Positions 24,481 through 32,441 of a stretch of DNA of 64,000 bases are shown one piece after another. The translations under genes were made by a program, and so were the position numbers. This DNA is from a virus: the IMG/VR virus record IMGVR_UViG_3300023184_000042, positions 1 through 64,000 of that record. The stretch is one strand, 5' to 3'. The notes under the pieces are model-generated. The model ran no database searches and was not told the DNA's origin. It worked only from the letters and a program-made list of their open reading frames with translations. Position 1 is the stretch's first letter. Every line of letters starts with the position of its first letter.

Positions 24481-25038
24481 ATGTTTTATAGATACAATTC
24501 AGATCAATTAGCTTTTGAACGAGTCAGGACTAAAACCTTTGTCAAAGCCATTGCAATATTAGTTGCAGTAGTTGTTGTATTTGGCTGGAGTATTGCTCCT
24601 AGAGCTACTATTAAAAATTTGAGCCCTGAAGAAAAACTTATTGTAGTTCGAGAGTATAATGAGTTTTCAGAGGCTAAACTTATTGATGAGATCAAGTCTC
24701 TTAATTTTAAATTTCCTTATATTGTTCTAGCACAATCTTATCAAGAGTCAGGTCATTATAAGTCTACTATCTTTCGAGAAAACAATAACATGTTTGGAAT
24801 GAAAGAAGCTGTAGTTAGGTCTAATTTAGCGAAAGGAACTAACCGCGGTCATGCAATGTATGATACCTGGCAGGATTGTGTAATTGACTATGCTTTATAT
24901 TACTCTACCTATTTATCAGACATTAAGACTGAAGGAGAGTATTTCGAGTTTTTAAGACAAAATTATGCTGAAGATCCTACTTACGTTACCCGATTAAAAA
25001 ATATTATTAAAACAAGAAACCTTAAAACAAAATTCTAA
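24481..25038 (+). CDS. membrane-anchored glucosaminidase (GH73-like) lysis enzyme
   Basis: N-in transmembrane anchor at residues 19-38 (TFVKAIAILVAVVVVFGWSI), then a lysozyme-fold domain: IVLAQSYQESGHYKS with E89 as the likely catalytic acid, NNNMFGMK, and WQDCVIDYALYYSTYL. This matches the GH73/glucosaminidase family that cuts peptidoglycan glycan strands. The signal anchor would place the enzyme in the periplasm without a holin pore, as in SAR-type endolysins, though it is also compatible with another cell-wall role. It lies in an early/middle region rather than with late genes. Confidence 0.8.
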   Translation: MFYRYNSDQLAFERVRTKTFVKAIAILVAVVVVFGWSIAPRATIKNLSPEEKLIVVREYNEFSEAKLIDEIKSLNFKFPYIVLAQSYQESGHYKSTIFRENNNMFGMKEAVVRSNLAKGTNRGHAMYDTWQDCVIDYALYYSTYLSDIKTEGEYFEFLRQNYAEDPTYVTRLKNIIKTRNLKTKF

Positions 25039-25146
25039 ATGGAACCAACTTACGCAGAAAGATTACTTATGGATTACAATCCAATTACCGGAACAACTTA
25101 CGGTTTAGTTATGGTAGATGTAACAAATGAAGAATCTGAAAATTAA
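25039..25146 (+). CDS. small hypothetical protein (35 aa)
   Basis: ATG starts at the stop codon of the previous gene (TAAATGG) and the 3' end overlaps the ClpP gene by 20 bases. Reads MEPTYAERLLMDYNPITGTT, then an acidic end. Support comes from packing only. Confidence 0.45.
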   Translation: MEPTYAERLLMDYNPITGTTYGLVMVDVTNEESEN

Positions 25147-25726
25147 TTTAATACAAGCAGATATGTCACAAAATTTACCAGCACCAAAGGAAAGAGTACT
25201 TTACATCGCAAAACAAGTAGATCAAGATTCTATTAATGAATTAACTAAATCTATCATCTCTATCAATGAAGATGACAGACATTTAGAAAAGGTATATTCC
25301 TTACAAGATATTGACTACAAACCAAAGCCAATTAAAATTTACATAGATTCTTATGGAGGATATGTATATCAATGTTTTGGATTGTTAAGCATAATTGCCA
25401 CTTCAAAAACGCCTATTCATACAATCGTAACTGGATGTGCAATGAGTTGTGGATTCTTAATTGCTATCTCAGGTCATAAGAGATTTTGTTATCCAAAGTC
25501 GACTTATATGTATCATCAAGTATCTTCTGGAGCTATTGGAAAAGTAAAGGATTTAGAGGAAGATGTGTATGAGACTAAACGTTTACAAAAAATGTTAGAG
25601 CAACATACTTTGGAGTTTACAAAAATATCTAAAAAGCGTTTGAAAGAAGTTTATAAAACTAAATTTGATTGGTTTATGAACTCGGAAGAAGCTAAAAAAT
25701 GCTCTGTAGTAGACGAAATACTTTAA
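25127..25726 (+). CDS. ClpP-family serine protease
   Basis: Catalytic serine S107 in GCAMSCGF and histidine H130 in YMYHQVSSG lie at ClpP spacing, and IDSYGGYVYQ gives the glycine-rich oxyanion strand. The N-terminus differs from cellular ClpP, and a later ATG (25163) would remove an unusual 12-residue lead. It could function with host Clp ATPases, as a stand-alone protease, or in head maturation. Its place in an early unit argues against a purely structural role. A second family member lies at 52348. Confidence 0.82.
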   Translation: MKNLKINLIQADMSQNLPAPKERVLYIAKQVDQDSINELTKSIISINEDDRHLEKVYSLQDIDYKPKPIKIYIDSYGGYVYQCFGLLSIIATSKTPIHTIVTGCAMSCGFLIAISGHKRFCYPKSTYMYHQVSSGAIGKVKDLEEDVYETKRLQKMLEQHTLEFTKISKKRLKEVYKTKFDWFMNSEEAKKCSVVDEIL

Positions 25727-25732
25727 CAGAAA

Positions 25733-25764
25733 TTAGGATTTAAGAAAATTAATTCTTATCTTTA
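25733..25764 (+). promoter_or_regulatory. Bacteroidota-type promoter
   Basis: TTAG, 20 bases, TATCTTTA with leader TATATAGAAATTAG; begins the esterase gene. Confidence 0.85.
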
Positions 25765-25782
25765 TATATAGAAATTAGAAAG

Positions 25783-26394
25783 ATGAAGTCAATAGTAATT
25801 TATATTCACGGTTTTGCCTCAGGCCCCGGTCTTAAGGCAGAATTGATGAAAAACGCGTTTCCGAATTCGGAGATAGTAGCTCCCCAATTAACAGGACATG
25901 TAGAAGAAGATTTAGTAACTTTGAAGAAGTTAGTTTTCCAATATACAAAGTATGGTAACCAAATTCACATTGTAGGAACTTCGTTAGGAGGGTTTTATAC
26001 ATTATGTATAGCTGCTTCTTTGGATATAAAAAAAGTGGAAACCCCTCCTAAATTTTATGTAATTAATCCTTCATTCAGCCCTCATGAAACGCTATTAAGA
26101 CATAAAGATAAAGAGGTACCTAATTATAAAATTGGACCTGCTATTACGTTAATTGACGCTGACTTCGGAGCTTTAAAAGCTAATAAAGACTATATGATGA
26201 AGAACTTTCCAGGAGGTATTGATTTGAATGTATTTATTGGTACTAAAGATGAAGTGTTAGTATTTGATGAATTTCTTGAGTTTCTTGAAACGGTACCGGG
26301 GCTTATGACTAATATGCATTATTCAGATCAAGCTCACAGATTTACTAATATTGATAGTGTTATTAAATCTTTAACGTTAAATGGAGTTAGTTAA
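25783..26394 (+). CDS. YqiA-like alpha/beta-hydrolase (esterase)
   Basis: A small alpha/beta hydrolase with YIHGFASGPG near the N-terminus (oxyanion hole), nucleophile elbow GTSLGG (S67), an acid in FIGTKDEVL (near residue 155) and the catalytic histidine in DQAHRF (near 187). Length 203 residues, as expected for the YqiA/UPF0227 esterase group. The substrate is unknown; removal of acyl groups from a host metabolite or surface component is possible. Uncommon in phages. Confidence 0.8.
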   Translation: MKSIVIYIHGFASGPGLKAELMKNAFPNSEIVAPQLTGHVEEDLVTLKKLVFQYTKYGNQIHIVGTSLGGFYTLCIAASLDIKKVETPPKFYVINPSFSPHETLLRHKDKEVPNYKIGPAITLIDADFGALKANKDYMMKNFPGGIDLNVFIGTKDEVLVFDEFLEFLETVPGLMTNMHYSDQAHRFTNIDSVIKSLTLNGVS

Positions 26395-26405
26395 TATTTA
26401 TATAA
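26393..26405 (+). promoter_or_regulatory. candidate late promoter motif
   Basis: AATATTTATATAA lies 17 bases before the 26423 start, the only propeptide-bearing gene in this stretch, supporting a link between the motif and virion-type genes. Confidence 0.4.
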
Positions 26406-26422
26406 GTAATTAACCATATACT

Positions 26423-26968
26423 ATGTTAAAACTAGCTGACCTTTTAAAAGAATTAAACCTTCCAAAAAACAAATGGGTACCTGTACCTCATAATGAATTG
26501 GATGCGTTCAAAGAACAAATATTTCAATTAATTGATACTGCATATGCATCTATAGGAGGGCATCCTAATTATAGAAGTGCTAATGATGTAGAAAAGGAAG
26601 CTTCGGATACAGATTTTGAAGTTATTGATTTAGATGACACTCCTGGCATCGATGCTGTGGATGCATTTAAAACTACACCTGCTGGTGTTAAATTTGTTGC
26701 TACAGGACAAAATGGATCAAAAGCAGCTAAGTCAGCAATTATCAATAGAAAAGCAGAGTTGCTTAAACAAAGAGGTTATTATGTAGAAGTATCTGGTAAA
26801 ATTAAAGATATCTTTTTAGCCAAAGGAGTTCAGCCAGTAGACGATGAAGCTACGGTTAGAAAAGTTTTGAAAGGAAAAGATATCGAATGGCACGGAGACG
26901 GAACTTACACTAGAGATATTGCTGGAGAGCCTCATACAAAAATGTTATTAGGAAAACCTAAGGTATGA
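26423..26968 (+). CDS. putative head-packaged protein outside the main cluster (181 aa)
   Basis: The N-terminus MLKLADLLKE|LN is a variant of MIKLKDLLKE, and the gene is preceded by the late-type motif, so it is grouped with the cargo family. The body is alpha/beta with an acidic stretch (DTDFEVIDLDDTPGIDAVDA) and a C-terminus with EWHGDGTYTRD. No known fold. The ATGA junction with the next small gene ties it to a following early-type unit. Confidence 0.65.
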   Translation: MLKLADLLKELNLPKNKWVPVPHNELDAFKEQIFQLIDTAYASIGGHPNYRSANDVEKEASDTDFEVIDLDDTPGIDAVDAFKTTPAGVKFVATGQNGSKAAKSAIINRKAELLKQRGYYVEVSGKIKDIFLAKGVQPVDDEATVRKVLKGKDIEWHGDGTYTRDIAGEPHTKMLLGKPKV

Positions 26969-27096
26969 AACTAGAAGAAACTCAATTTACGATTCAAGAG
27001 ATATGGGCTGCGTCTCGACACCTTGTTCACAAAAACAAGAAGAAGTATCAGCGCAAGCCTAAACATAATAAACATGAAGAAAGAAAAGACTCTTAA
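26965..27096 (+). CDS. small basic protein (43 aa)
   Basis: Reads MKLEETQFTIQEIWAASRHL, then VHKNKKKYQRKPKHNKHEER and KDS. The lysine/histidine-rich tail suggests nucleic-acid binding. ATGA start overlap with the upstream gene and a 23-base overlap with the next gene. Confidence 0.55.
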   Translation: MKLEETQFTIQEIWAASRHLVHKNKKKYQRKPKHNKHEERKDS

Positions 27097-27400
27097 AATT
27101 TTCATAGACGAATTTTATAAGTTTTTAAAGGTTACGGCAATTCCAGGTTCCATTCTTACTACTTCTATAATAAAGAAGTGGGTAATGTCTTTGGATGCTG
27201 AACATCCATTAATTCAATCTTATATAACGTTTAAAGACTTTGATGCTGATACAGTATTAAAGGCTGATGATTACAATTTAATTGTCTCACAAATGAAACA
27301 CTGCCCTGGGTATTATCAAGTAACTGCATATCAAAGAAGAGCAGGAACGGGAGCTTTACCTAAAGTAGTAAATGTAAAGAAAAATAAATTAAAAATTTAG
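27074..27400 (+). CDS. hypothetical protein (108 aa)
   Basis: The start at 27074 (MKKEKTLKIFIDEFYKFLKV) is preferred; the longer frame extends 51 bases upstream through the previous gene without a good start. A soluble helical protein with basic C-terminus. No family recognised. Confidence 0.6.
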   Translation: MKKEKTLKIFIDEFYKFLKVTAIPGSILTTSIIKKWVMSLDAEHPLIQSYITFKDFDADTVLKADDYNLIVSQMKHCPGYYQVTAYQRRAGTGALPKVVNVKKNKLKI

Positions 27401-27402
27401 TT

Positions 27403-27669
27403 ATGGCCAAATTTGGTATTCACTCTCCTAATCAAAATACAATTCAAACGACTGTTGCAAAAGACTATGCAGCGATGATGGCTATTCATTTTGCACAATG
27501 GATGGCAATGAATTATGCTGAAGTGTTAAACACAGAAAATGGTATTTGGTATACAGAACAATTTTTACATTTTGAAACTCATGTATGGCCGAAATGGGTA
27601 GGCAATGGTGCAATGGTTGATTATTTAGATTTACTAAAAAAACAGCAAAATGATTTGGTAGTTAGATAA
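27403..27669 (+). CDS. hypothetical protein (88 aa)
   Basis: Helical, alanine/methionine-rich (DYAAMMAIHFAQWMAMNYAE). Its last codons (NDLVVR) contain the -33 box of the next promoter, an arrangement shared with the 28013 gene. No family recognised. Confidence 0.6.
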   Translation: MAKFGIHSPNQNTIQTTVAKDYAAMMAIHFAQWMAMNYAEVLNTENGIWYTEQFLHFETHVWPKWVGNGAMVDYLDLLKKQQNDLVVR

Positions 27670-27685
27670 AAAATGCTTATCTTTA
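27654..27685 (+). promoter_or_regulatory. Bacteroidota-type promoter overlapping a coding end
   Basis: TTTG, 20 bases, TATCTTTA. The -33 box lies inside the 27403 gene and the stop codon lies in the spacer. Confidence 0.8.
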
Positions 27686-27700
27686 TAAAAATTAAAAAAT

Positions 27701-28009
27701 ATGAATTTAGTCAATCATGAGCCTATGATTAAATGTTATGGAAATGGGTTTCAAATTACTTTTCCTAACAAATACACTCTTATTGTGAAGAATGGTTTAG
27801 GAGCTGCCTGCACTCAAAAACCTGCGTCTGACGATCCTGCAGAGATGCTATTAACTTATAAATTAGGCGGTAATTCAGGCCCTGACGTTCAAGTAGAGAT
27901 TTATTCTCCTTCTAAACAAGATATATCTAATACATTTGGAGATTTAAGTTTTATTACTCCCCTAGAATTAGTTAATCTATTATATATTTGTTCAGCCTTA
28001 AAACCCTAG
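27701..28009 (+). CDS. hypothetical protein (102 aa)
   Basis: Strand-rich soluble protein starting MNLVNHEPMIKCYGNGFQIT. No motif recognised. The start MNLVN resembles that of the 22980 gene, probably reflecting shared translation-start context rather than homology. Confidence 0.65.
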   Translation: MNLVNHEPMIKCYGNGFQITFPNKYTLIVKNGLGAACTQKPASDDPAEMLLTYKLGGNSGPDVQVEIYSPSKQDISNTFGDLSFITPLELVNLLYICSALKP

Positions 28010-28012
28010 ATT

Positions 28013-28576
28013 ATGAATGATATTTCGTTGACTGCTTATAAAGAACTAGATGTATCTACAAGAACGGCACTATTGAAATTCATTGAAGAATTTGAATGGA
28101 CATTTCCAGATGCTGATATTAATAATGCTCTAGTAAATTTGTATATAGCATACAGTGCTGGAACAGCCACTGATGGAAATGTTAGGAGTATGAAACATGC
28201 AGAATATCGCAGAAGAATATTTGATTTAGAATTGTATAAAGAATTTAGAATGATAGCTAGAAGTAAATCTACTTCAGTTAATTCATGGCCAGCTGCATTA
28301 TCTAGAAAAGAAGTTGCTATTTGTAAAATCACAATGATTACTACTTTATTCAGTATGTCTAGATATAATGCTATGGTAATAAAAGAAGGTCGCGAAATAT
28401 GTGAAATTATTGAAACTTTATTAAAGTCAATCGAGTCTTCTATTTACAAATGGAAATGGGATGACACTAAGCCTAAAGAAGTTTGGCCTGGTATAGATCC
28501 TGACGCCGCAGACTTTTTAAATACTTTATTTAAAACTTTTAGAAAAAACTTCCAAAAAGATTTGGCAGTTAGATAA
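28013..28576 (+). CDS. hypothetical protein (187 aa)
   Basis: Predominantly helical soluble protein; no family recognised. Its final codons (KDLAVR) carry the -33 box of the following promoter, and the end of the gene plus promoter is nearly identical to that of the 27403 gene, suggesting a duplicated junction. Confidence 0.65.
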   Translation: MNDISLTAYKELDVSTRTALLKFIEEFEWTFPDADINNALVNLYIAYSAGTATDGNVRSMKHAEYRRRIFDLELYKEFRMIARSKSTSVNSWPAALSRKEVAICKITMITTLFSMSRYNAMVIKEGREICEIIETLLKSIESSIYKWKWDDTKPKEVWPGIDPDAADFLNTLFKTFRKNFQKDLAVR

Positions 28577-28592
28577 AAAATGCTTATCTTTA
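28561..28592 (+). promoter_or_regulatory. Bacteroidota-type promoter overlapping a coding end
   Basis: TTTG, 20 bases, TATCTTTA; shares GTTAGATAAAAAATGCTTAT with the 27654 promoter. Confidence 0.8.
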
Positions 28593-28614
28593 TATTATAA
28601 TAAAAATAGAAATT

Positions 28615-28827
28615 ATGGATAATAAAAAAGTTTCCGGTAATGGAATTGGATTAGGAACTGTATTGTTTCTTATATTCTTAACATTGAAATTGGCCGAAGT
28701 AGGTCAAGTAGCGACATGGTCATGGTGGTGGATAACTTCTCCACTTTGGATTCCATTAGCTCTCGTTTTAGGCATAGCTGCTATAGCCTTAATATTAGCA
28801 GGAATTATTAAACTATTTAAAAATTAA
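28615..28827 (+). CDS. small membrane protein (70 aa)
   Basis: Two transmembrane segments (GIGLGTVLFLIFLTLKLAEV and LWIPLALVLGIAAIALILAG) separated by a tryptophan-rich turn. First gene after a promoter. Function unknown; holin-like size but no specific signature. Confidence 0.65.
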   Translation: MDNKKVSGNGIGLGTVLFLIFLTLKLAEVGQVATWSWWWITSPLWIPLALVLGIAAIALILAGIIKLFKN

Positions 28828-28832
28828 TCATT

Positions 28833-29033
28833 ATGTATTACATGGCAAGAGTTCAATTGGAGTTTGAAAATGACAATGGACAAGTTAAAAAGAAATCAGA
28901 GACTTATTTAGTAAATGCAGAATCTGTCACAGACGCAGAAGCAATTGTGCATGCAGAGTTCAAAGACTACAAACATGAATTTGAAGTAAAATCAATTTCA
29001 CAGTCTAGAGTAATCGACGTATTAACCGCTTAA
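28833..29033 (+). CDS. DUF4494-like small protein (66 aa)
   Basis: A VQLEFENDNGQVKKKSETYL strand pair followed by VNAESVTDAEAIVHAEF resembles the Bacteroidota DUF4494 family (YLVDAxSFTEAE core). Role unknown. ATG at 28842 is an alternative start. Consistent with a Bacteroidota-adapted phage. Confidence 0.6.
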   Translation: MYYMARVQLEFENDNGQVKKKSETYLVNAESVTDAEAIVHAEFKDYKHEFEVKSISQSRVIDVLTA

Positions 29034-29045
29034 TAAAAAGATACT

Positions 29046-29450
29046 ATGGCCAAGAGAATCAAGAAAAGAAAATTTTCAAATAACCAATTAGTTGTATTTC
29101 GATTTGGCGATAGAAAAATTGTAGGCAACGTTGTTTTTGTTAAGCCTGTAGGTAAACAATTTATTTATGATGTTGCGTGTGAAGACGGTAAAATATACTA
29201 TGAATTAACAGTAGACGGCCCCGTTAATAATTCTATCGATACTTATTTGACAAAACTATTTTATCAAAAATATAAAATAGATGGAAGTGCTATTCCAGAA
29301 ATTGAAGATGACACTCCAGTACTCAACTCAAAGAAGTTAGTAGAGTCTATTATCGAAACTCCTGACGAAATTCAAGAAGATGAAGAATATGAACTAGACG
29401 AAGAAGATTCTTTATTATTTACAGAAGAGGATGCAGATCCTAATTATTAA
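29046..29450 (+). CDS. hypothetical protein with acidic tail (134 aa)
   Basis: A basic N-terminus (MAKRIKKRKFSNNQLVVFRF) and a strand-rich body, then a very acidic tail (EIQEDEEYELDEEDSLLFTE). It may bind nucleic acid through the basic part or mimic it through the tail. No family recognised. Confidence 0.65.
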   Translation: MAKRIKKRKFSNNQLVVFRFGDRKIVGNVVFVKPVGKQFIYDVACEDGKIYYELTVDGPVNNSIDTYLTKLFYQKYKIDGSAIPEIEDDTPVLNSKKLVESIIETPDEIQEDEEYELDEEDSLLFTEEDADPNY

Positions 29451-29468
29451 TCAATTAAAAAAAGAAAA

Positions 29469-29639
29469 ATGAAAAAAGTATTTTTAGCATTAGCAGTAGT
29501 AGCAGCTTTAACAGTTGTATCTTGTAAACAAGCCAATGAAGAAATGTCAAAAATTGACGCTCCAGCAGATAGCACTGTTGTAGTAACTGATTCAGTTCAA
29601 GTTGATTCAGTTCAAGTTGATTCTGCGGCAGTAAAATAA
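29469..29639 (+). CDS. small lipoprotein (56 aa)
   Basis: A signal peptide MKKVFLALAVVAALTVVSC ends in a lipobox VVSC, so the mature protein starts at the cysteine (residue 19) and is lipid-anchored. The 38-residue mature part is acidic and contains the repeat DSVQVDSVQVDS. It could be an outer-membrane spanin partner or a superinfection-exclusion lipoprotein; neither can be shown. It ends directly at the structured RNA candidate. Confidence 0.7.
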   Translation: MKKVFLALAVVAALTVVSCKQANEEMSKIDAPADSTVVVTDSVQVDSVQVDSAAVK

Positions 29640-29756
29640 TTTACCAATGCTCGCTGTTAATTGATGATGGTGCTAAACGGATAAAAAAGGGTTTATAGTA
29701 ATCTAGAGTACAAGCAAATCATCAATCAGAAACCCTGAAAGACCAAGGTTGGTAAA
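29640..29756 (+). ncRNA. candidate pseudoknotted structured RNA
   Basis: Three perfect complementary segment pairs: TTTACCAA 29640-29647 with 29749-29756; ATTGATGAT 29660-29668 with 29718-29726; AGGGTTT 29688-29694 with 29730-29736. The last two interlock, forming an H-type pseudoknot enclosed by the first. No open frame. It lies between the lipoprotein stop and a tRNA gene. Similar in layout to the RNA at 40849. Identity unknown. Confidence 0.55.
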
Positions 29757-29760
29757 AAAG

Positions 29761-29834
29761 AATCGGTTGGTGTAATTGGTAACATTGCCCCTCTCCCGGG
29801 TCAGATAAGGGTTCGAGTCCCTTACCGTATTCCA
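29761..29834 (+). tRNA. tRNA-Glu(CTC)
   Basis: T-arm AAGGG-TTCGAGT-CCCTT and anticodon loop CTCTCCC with CTC at 34-36, CCA encoded. The acceptor AATCGGT / ACCGTAT has two mismatches (2-71 A/A, 3-70 T/T), so function is uncertain. Confidence 0.6.
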
Positions 29835-29847
29835 AAAATTAAAAAGT

Positions 29848-30126
29848 ATGACAAGTTTCGAATTCAACAAAAAGTATGAAGATTATCTAGAAGAAGGTCA
29901 CTATGGATTAGCAATTAACATTCCTTCAGTGGTTGAATTTTTAGATGAGATCTTCAGTAAAGTTCTTATTCATTTGCCTGATTTTAAATACAGTCAAATC
30001 AAATTGAAATTTAATTCTTCCAGGGTGTATACCACTTTGAAACACTCTGCAATGAATTATTGGATTGAAAAAGAAATTGATAATTTAGTAAAAAAATATG
30101 ATGACGACAATAATGCAAGCAGCTAA
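29848..30126 (+). CDS. hypothetical protein (92 aa)
   Basis: Soluble and mainly helical (MTSFEFNKKYEDYLEEGHYG), ending with an acidic stretch KKYDDDNNASS. Located 13 bases after the tRNA. No family recognised. Confidence 0.62.
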   Translation: MTSFEFNKKYEDYLEEGHYGLAINIPSVVEFLDEIFSKVLIHLPDFKYSQIKLKFNSSRVYTTLKHSAMNYWIEKEIDNLVKKYDDDNNASS

Positions 30127-30310
30127 TTACCTATTTATAGGAGCTTTATTAATGATTTTAGTTGATTCAATGTCACATTGGATGCAAAAGAATAATTCTG
30201 ATAATGATGTTATTTTTACTAATATAGAAAGAATTATTGTAATTGTATTTTGGCCTTTAGTCGTTTTATTTGCTATTATTAGAATTATAATTGGAGGAAA
30301 TAATAATTAG
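30098..30310 (+). CDS. small membrane protein (70 aa)
   Basis: Two transmembrane helices (ANYLFIGALLMILVDSMSHW and IIVIVFWPLVVLFAIIRIII). Start codons at 30098, 30101 and 30113 are all possible; 30113 would give MQAANYLF and the smallest overlap with the previous gene. Function unknown. Confidence 0.6.
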   Translation: MMTTIMQAANYLFIGALLMILVDSMSHWMQKNNSDNDVIFTNIERIIVIVFWPLVVLFAIIRIIIGGNNN

Positions 30311-30311
30311 T

Positions 30312-30500
30312 ATGAAAGATCAATATGTAATAATAGACCTTAGGAATATGGATTTTATGAAGGACAAAGACGGTAAGATTAACTATTACGATACAGAAGA
30401 AGACGCTTGTCTTACCTGTGGAATGTATGAGTTTGAAAATGCTTGGGTAATGAAATTAATTTATAATCACATTGAAGAAGATATGCAATCATGGGAGTAA
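30312..30500 (+). CDS. hypothetical protein (62 aa)
   Basis: The start at 30312 (MKDQYVIIDLRNMDFMKDKD) is chosen because GGAGG lies upstream and the TTG at 30291 falls inside the previous gene. It contains CLTCGMYEFENAW. No known family. Confidence 0.6.
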   Translation: MKDQYVIIDLRNMDFMKDKDGKINYYDTEEDACLTCGMYEFENAWVMKLIYNHIEEDMQSWE

Positions 30501-30904
30501 CAAACAAATATGTAGACTTTATACTTGAGAATGTAATTCAAGATTCTATTACTGTACAACTTTACAAACCAATGGAAGACGGAGCTAGAATGTTTGTGAA
30601 GCTAGGGCCGATGATACATTGTAAGGTTCAAATTGAAGTGATTGAAAAATATACTCGATCTGCTAAAATTAAATTAACTTTTGATAAGTATGTACATGAA
30701 GATATCTTTTTTATTCCTTTCAGTTCCAGCCCAGATTCAATTGAAATGAAAACTCGCAAAAAGATAGAAAATATTGTTAATAAGACTTTTATTGATGATA
30801 ATAGAACTGAAGACATTAAGCAAATGTATGCAGCTAGATATACAAATTTTGCAGAGTCATTATCAAAATTTATAAGTGAGAAAAAGGATGAACAAACTAG
30901 ATAA
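30491..30904 (+). CDS. hypothetical protein (137 aa)
   Basis: Alpha/beta soluble protein (TNKYVDFILENVIQDSITVQ at the start, charged helical C-terminus). It overlaps the previous gene by 10 bases and the thymidylate synthase start by 17. No family recognised. Confidence 0.65.
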   Translation: MGVTNKYVDFILENVIQDSITVQLYKPMEDGARMFVKLGPMIHCKVQIEVIEKYTRSAKIKLTFDKYVHEDIFFIPFSSSPDSIEMKTRKKIENIVNKTFIDDNRTEDIKQMYAARYTNFAESLSKFISEKKDEQTR

Positions 30905-32252
30905 AGATTACCAAGCGCTTCTTCAAGACATACTTGATAATGGAATACATAAACAAGACAGAACAGGTACAGGAACAATCTCCATATTTGGAAGACAAAT
31001 ACGTCACAATATGAAAGATGGGTTTCCACTTCTTACGACCAAAAAAATGCCATTCAAAACTATTGTAACAGAACTTCTTTGGTTCTTACAAGGCAATACA
31101 AATATCAAGTTTTTAGTTGATAATGGATGTAATATTTGGAATGGCGATGCGTATAAGAATTATTTAAAAAATTGTACTGAAAACTACACCGCCCATAATG
31201 AAAAAGTAAATGAAACTGATATTCCAAGTCATTGGAAAGGTAGTGTTAAATTAGATTTAAGTGAATTGTTAACACAAGAAGAATTTATCAACAAAATAAA
31301 AACAGATGATGAGTTTGCTAAAAAGTGGGGTGAGTTAGGTCCAATTTATGGTAAACAATGGAGAAAGTGGAGAGAAGGTAAATACACAAATGAATTAGTA
31401 GTTGGTGGTTTAGAAATCCCGGATGGTCCAACTTATTGGAAAGAGGGTATAGACCAAATCCAAAACCTAATCAACGACCTCAAAACAAATCCAGACTCAA
31501 GACGATTAATGGTTAATGCTTGGAATGTAGGTGAATTAGACCAAATGGTTCTTCCACCTTGTCATTATGGATTTCAAGTTTATACAAGAGAGTTGAGTAG
31601 AGAGGAGCGATACAACTTGATGCCTTCTACAACAGGACATTCAGAAAAGAATATAGAGGTTAGAAAGAAAATAAATAATTGTAACGGAAATATTCCTGGA
31701 GTATCATATCACGAGGAATGGTTAGACAGTTTTAGTATTCCAACCAGAGCAATCTCTTTAATGTGGAATCAACGTTCAGTAGATACATTCTTAGGTTTAC
31801 CATTCAATATTGCTTCTTATGGATTGTTATTGGAAATAATTGCAAAAGAAGTTAATATGGTTCCTGAAGAGTTGATTGGAAACTTAGGTGATGTTCATTT
31901 ATATTCAAACCATATTGAACAAGCAAAAGAACAGATTGGAAGAAAATATACTCACGAAGAAAGAACTGAATTGTTAAAACAAGCGATGGGTGAAGAAAAT
32001 TATAATAAAGCGGTTGATGAATTAATGCCATTTGGAGGAGGATTAAGTGAATATTATGAGTCACATAAAATTACATATTCGTCTAGAGAACCATTTTCAT
32101 TACCAAAAATAAATTTCAATTCGGAATGGTGGGACAAGCCATTTTTTGAATTAGTTATGAATGATAATTTTTGTAAGTGTTTATTAGAAGAAGATATTCA
32201 ATTATATGATTATCAATCACACCCAACAATCAAAGCACCATTATCCAATTAA
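30888..32252 (+). CDS. thyA: thymidylate synthase with large insertions
   Basis: Makes dTMP from dUMP with methylene-tetrahydrofolate. Visible blocks: RTGTGTISIFG near the start, DSRRLMVNAWN, the catalytic LPPCHYGFQ (C225), QRSVDTFLGLPFNIASYG and GDVHLYSNH. The start at 30888 (MNKLDKDYQ) follows AAAAAGG; an upstream in-frame ATG four codons earlier is less likely. At 454 residues it is far longer than the usual 264-316. One insertion near 85-130 is of the Lactobacillus type, one of about 45 residues follows the active-site strand (about 232-280), and a third lies near 350-400. None looks like an intein. Confidence 0.9.
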   Translation: MNKLDKDYQALLQDILDNGIHKQDRTGTGTISIFGRQIRHNMKDGFPLLTTKKMPFKTIVTELLWFLQGNTNIKFLVDNGCNIWNGDAYKNYLKNCTENYTAHNEKVNETDIPSHWKGSVKLDLSELLTQEEFINKIKTDDEFAKKWGELGPIYGKQWRKWREGKYTNELVVGGLEIPDGPTYWKEGIDQIQNLINDLKTNPDSRRLMVNAWNVGELDQMVLPPCHYGFQVYTRELSREERYNLMPSTTGHSEKNIEVRKKINNCNGNIPGVSYHEEWLDSFSIPTRAISLMWNQRSVDTFLGLPFNIASYGLLLEIIAKEVNMVPEELIGNLGDVHLYSNHIEQAKEQIGRKYTHEERTELLKQAMGEENYNKAVDELMPFGGGLSEYYESHKITYSSREPFSLPKINFNSEWWDKPFFELVMNDNFCKCLLEEDIQLYDYQSHPTIKAPLSN

Positions 32253-32255
32253 GTT

Positions 32256-32441
32256 ATGAAAAAAAGTGATTTTAATAACAAACTAATTTATAGAATTAAA
32301 GTGTTAAGGACTGGTATAGAAAAAGCTTTAGTTTTAGATGACATTAATGAAATAAAAAAAGTCTTATCTAATTCTATAGAAGATGTACCAACAACTTCAA
32401 ATGGAAAATGGCAAAAAATACAACAAGATGAAAAAGTATAA
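32256..32441 (+). CDS. hypothetical protein (61 aa)
   Basis: Small helical protein (MKKSDFNNKLIYRIKVLRTG, then KALVLDDINEIKKVLS). It starts three bases after the thymidylate synthase stop. No family recognised. Confidence 0.55.
   Translation: MKKSDFNNKLIYRIKVLRTGIEKALVLDDINEIKKVLSNSIEDVPTTSNGKWQKIQQDEKV

Noticed and set aside
30888-32252. Intein or intron in the thymidylate synthase gene
   Set aside because: Insertions are in frame and lack intein splice-block residues (C/S start, HN end) or group I intron elements.
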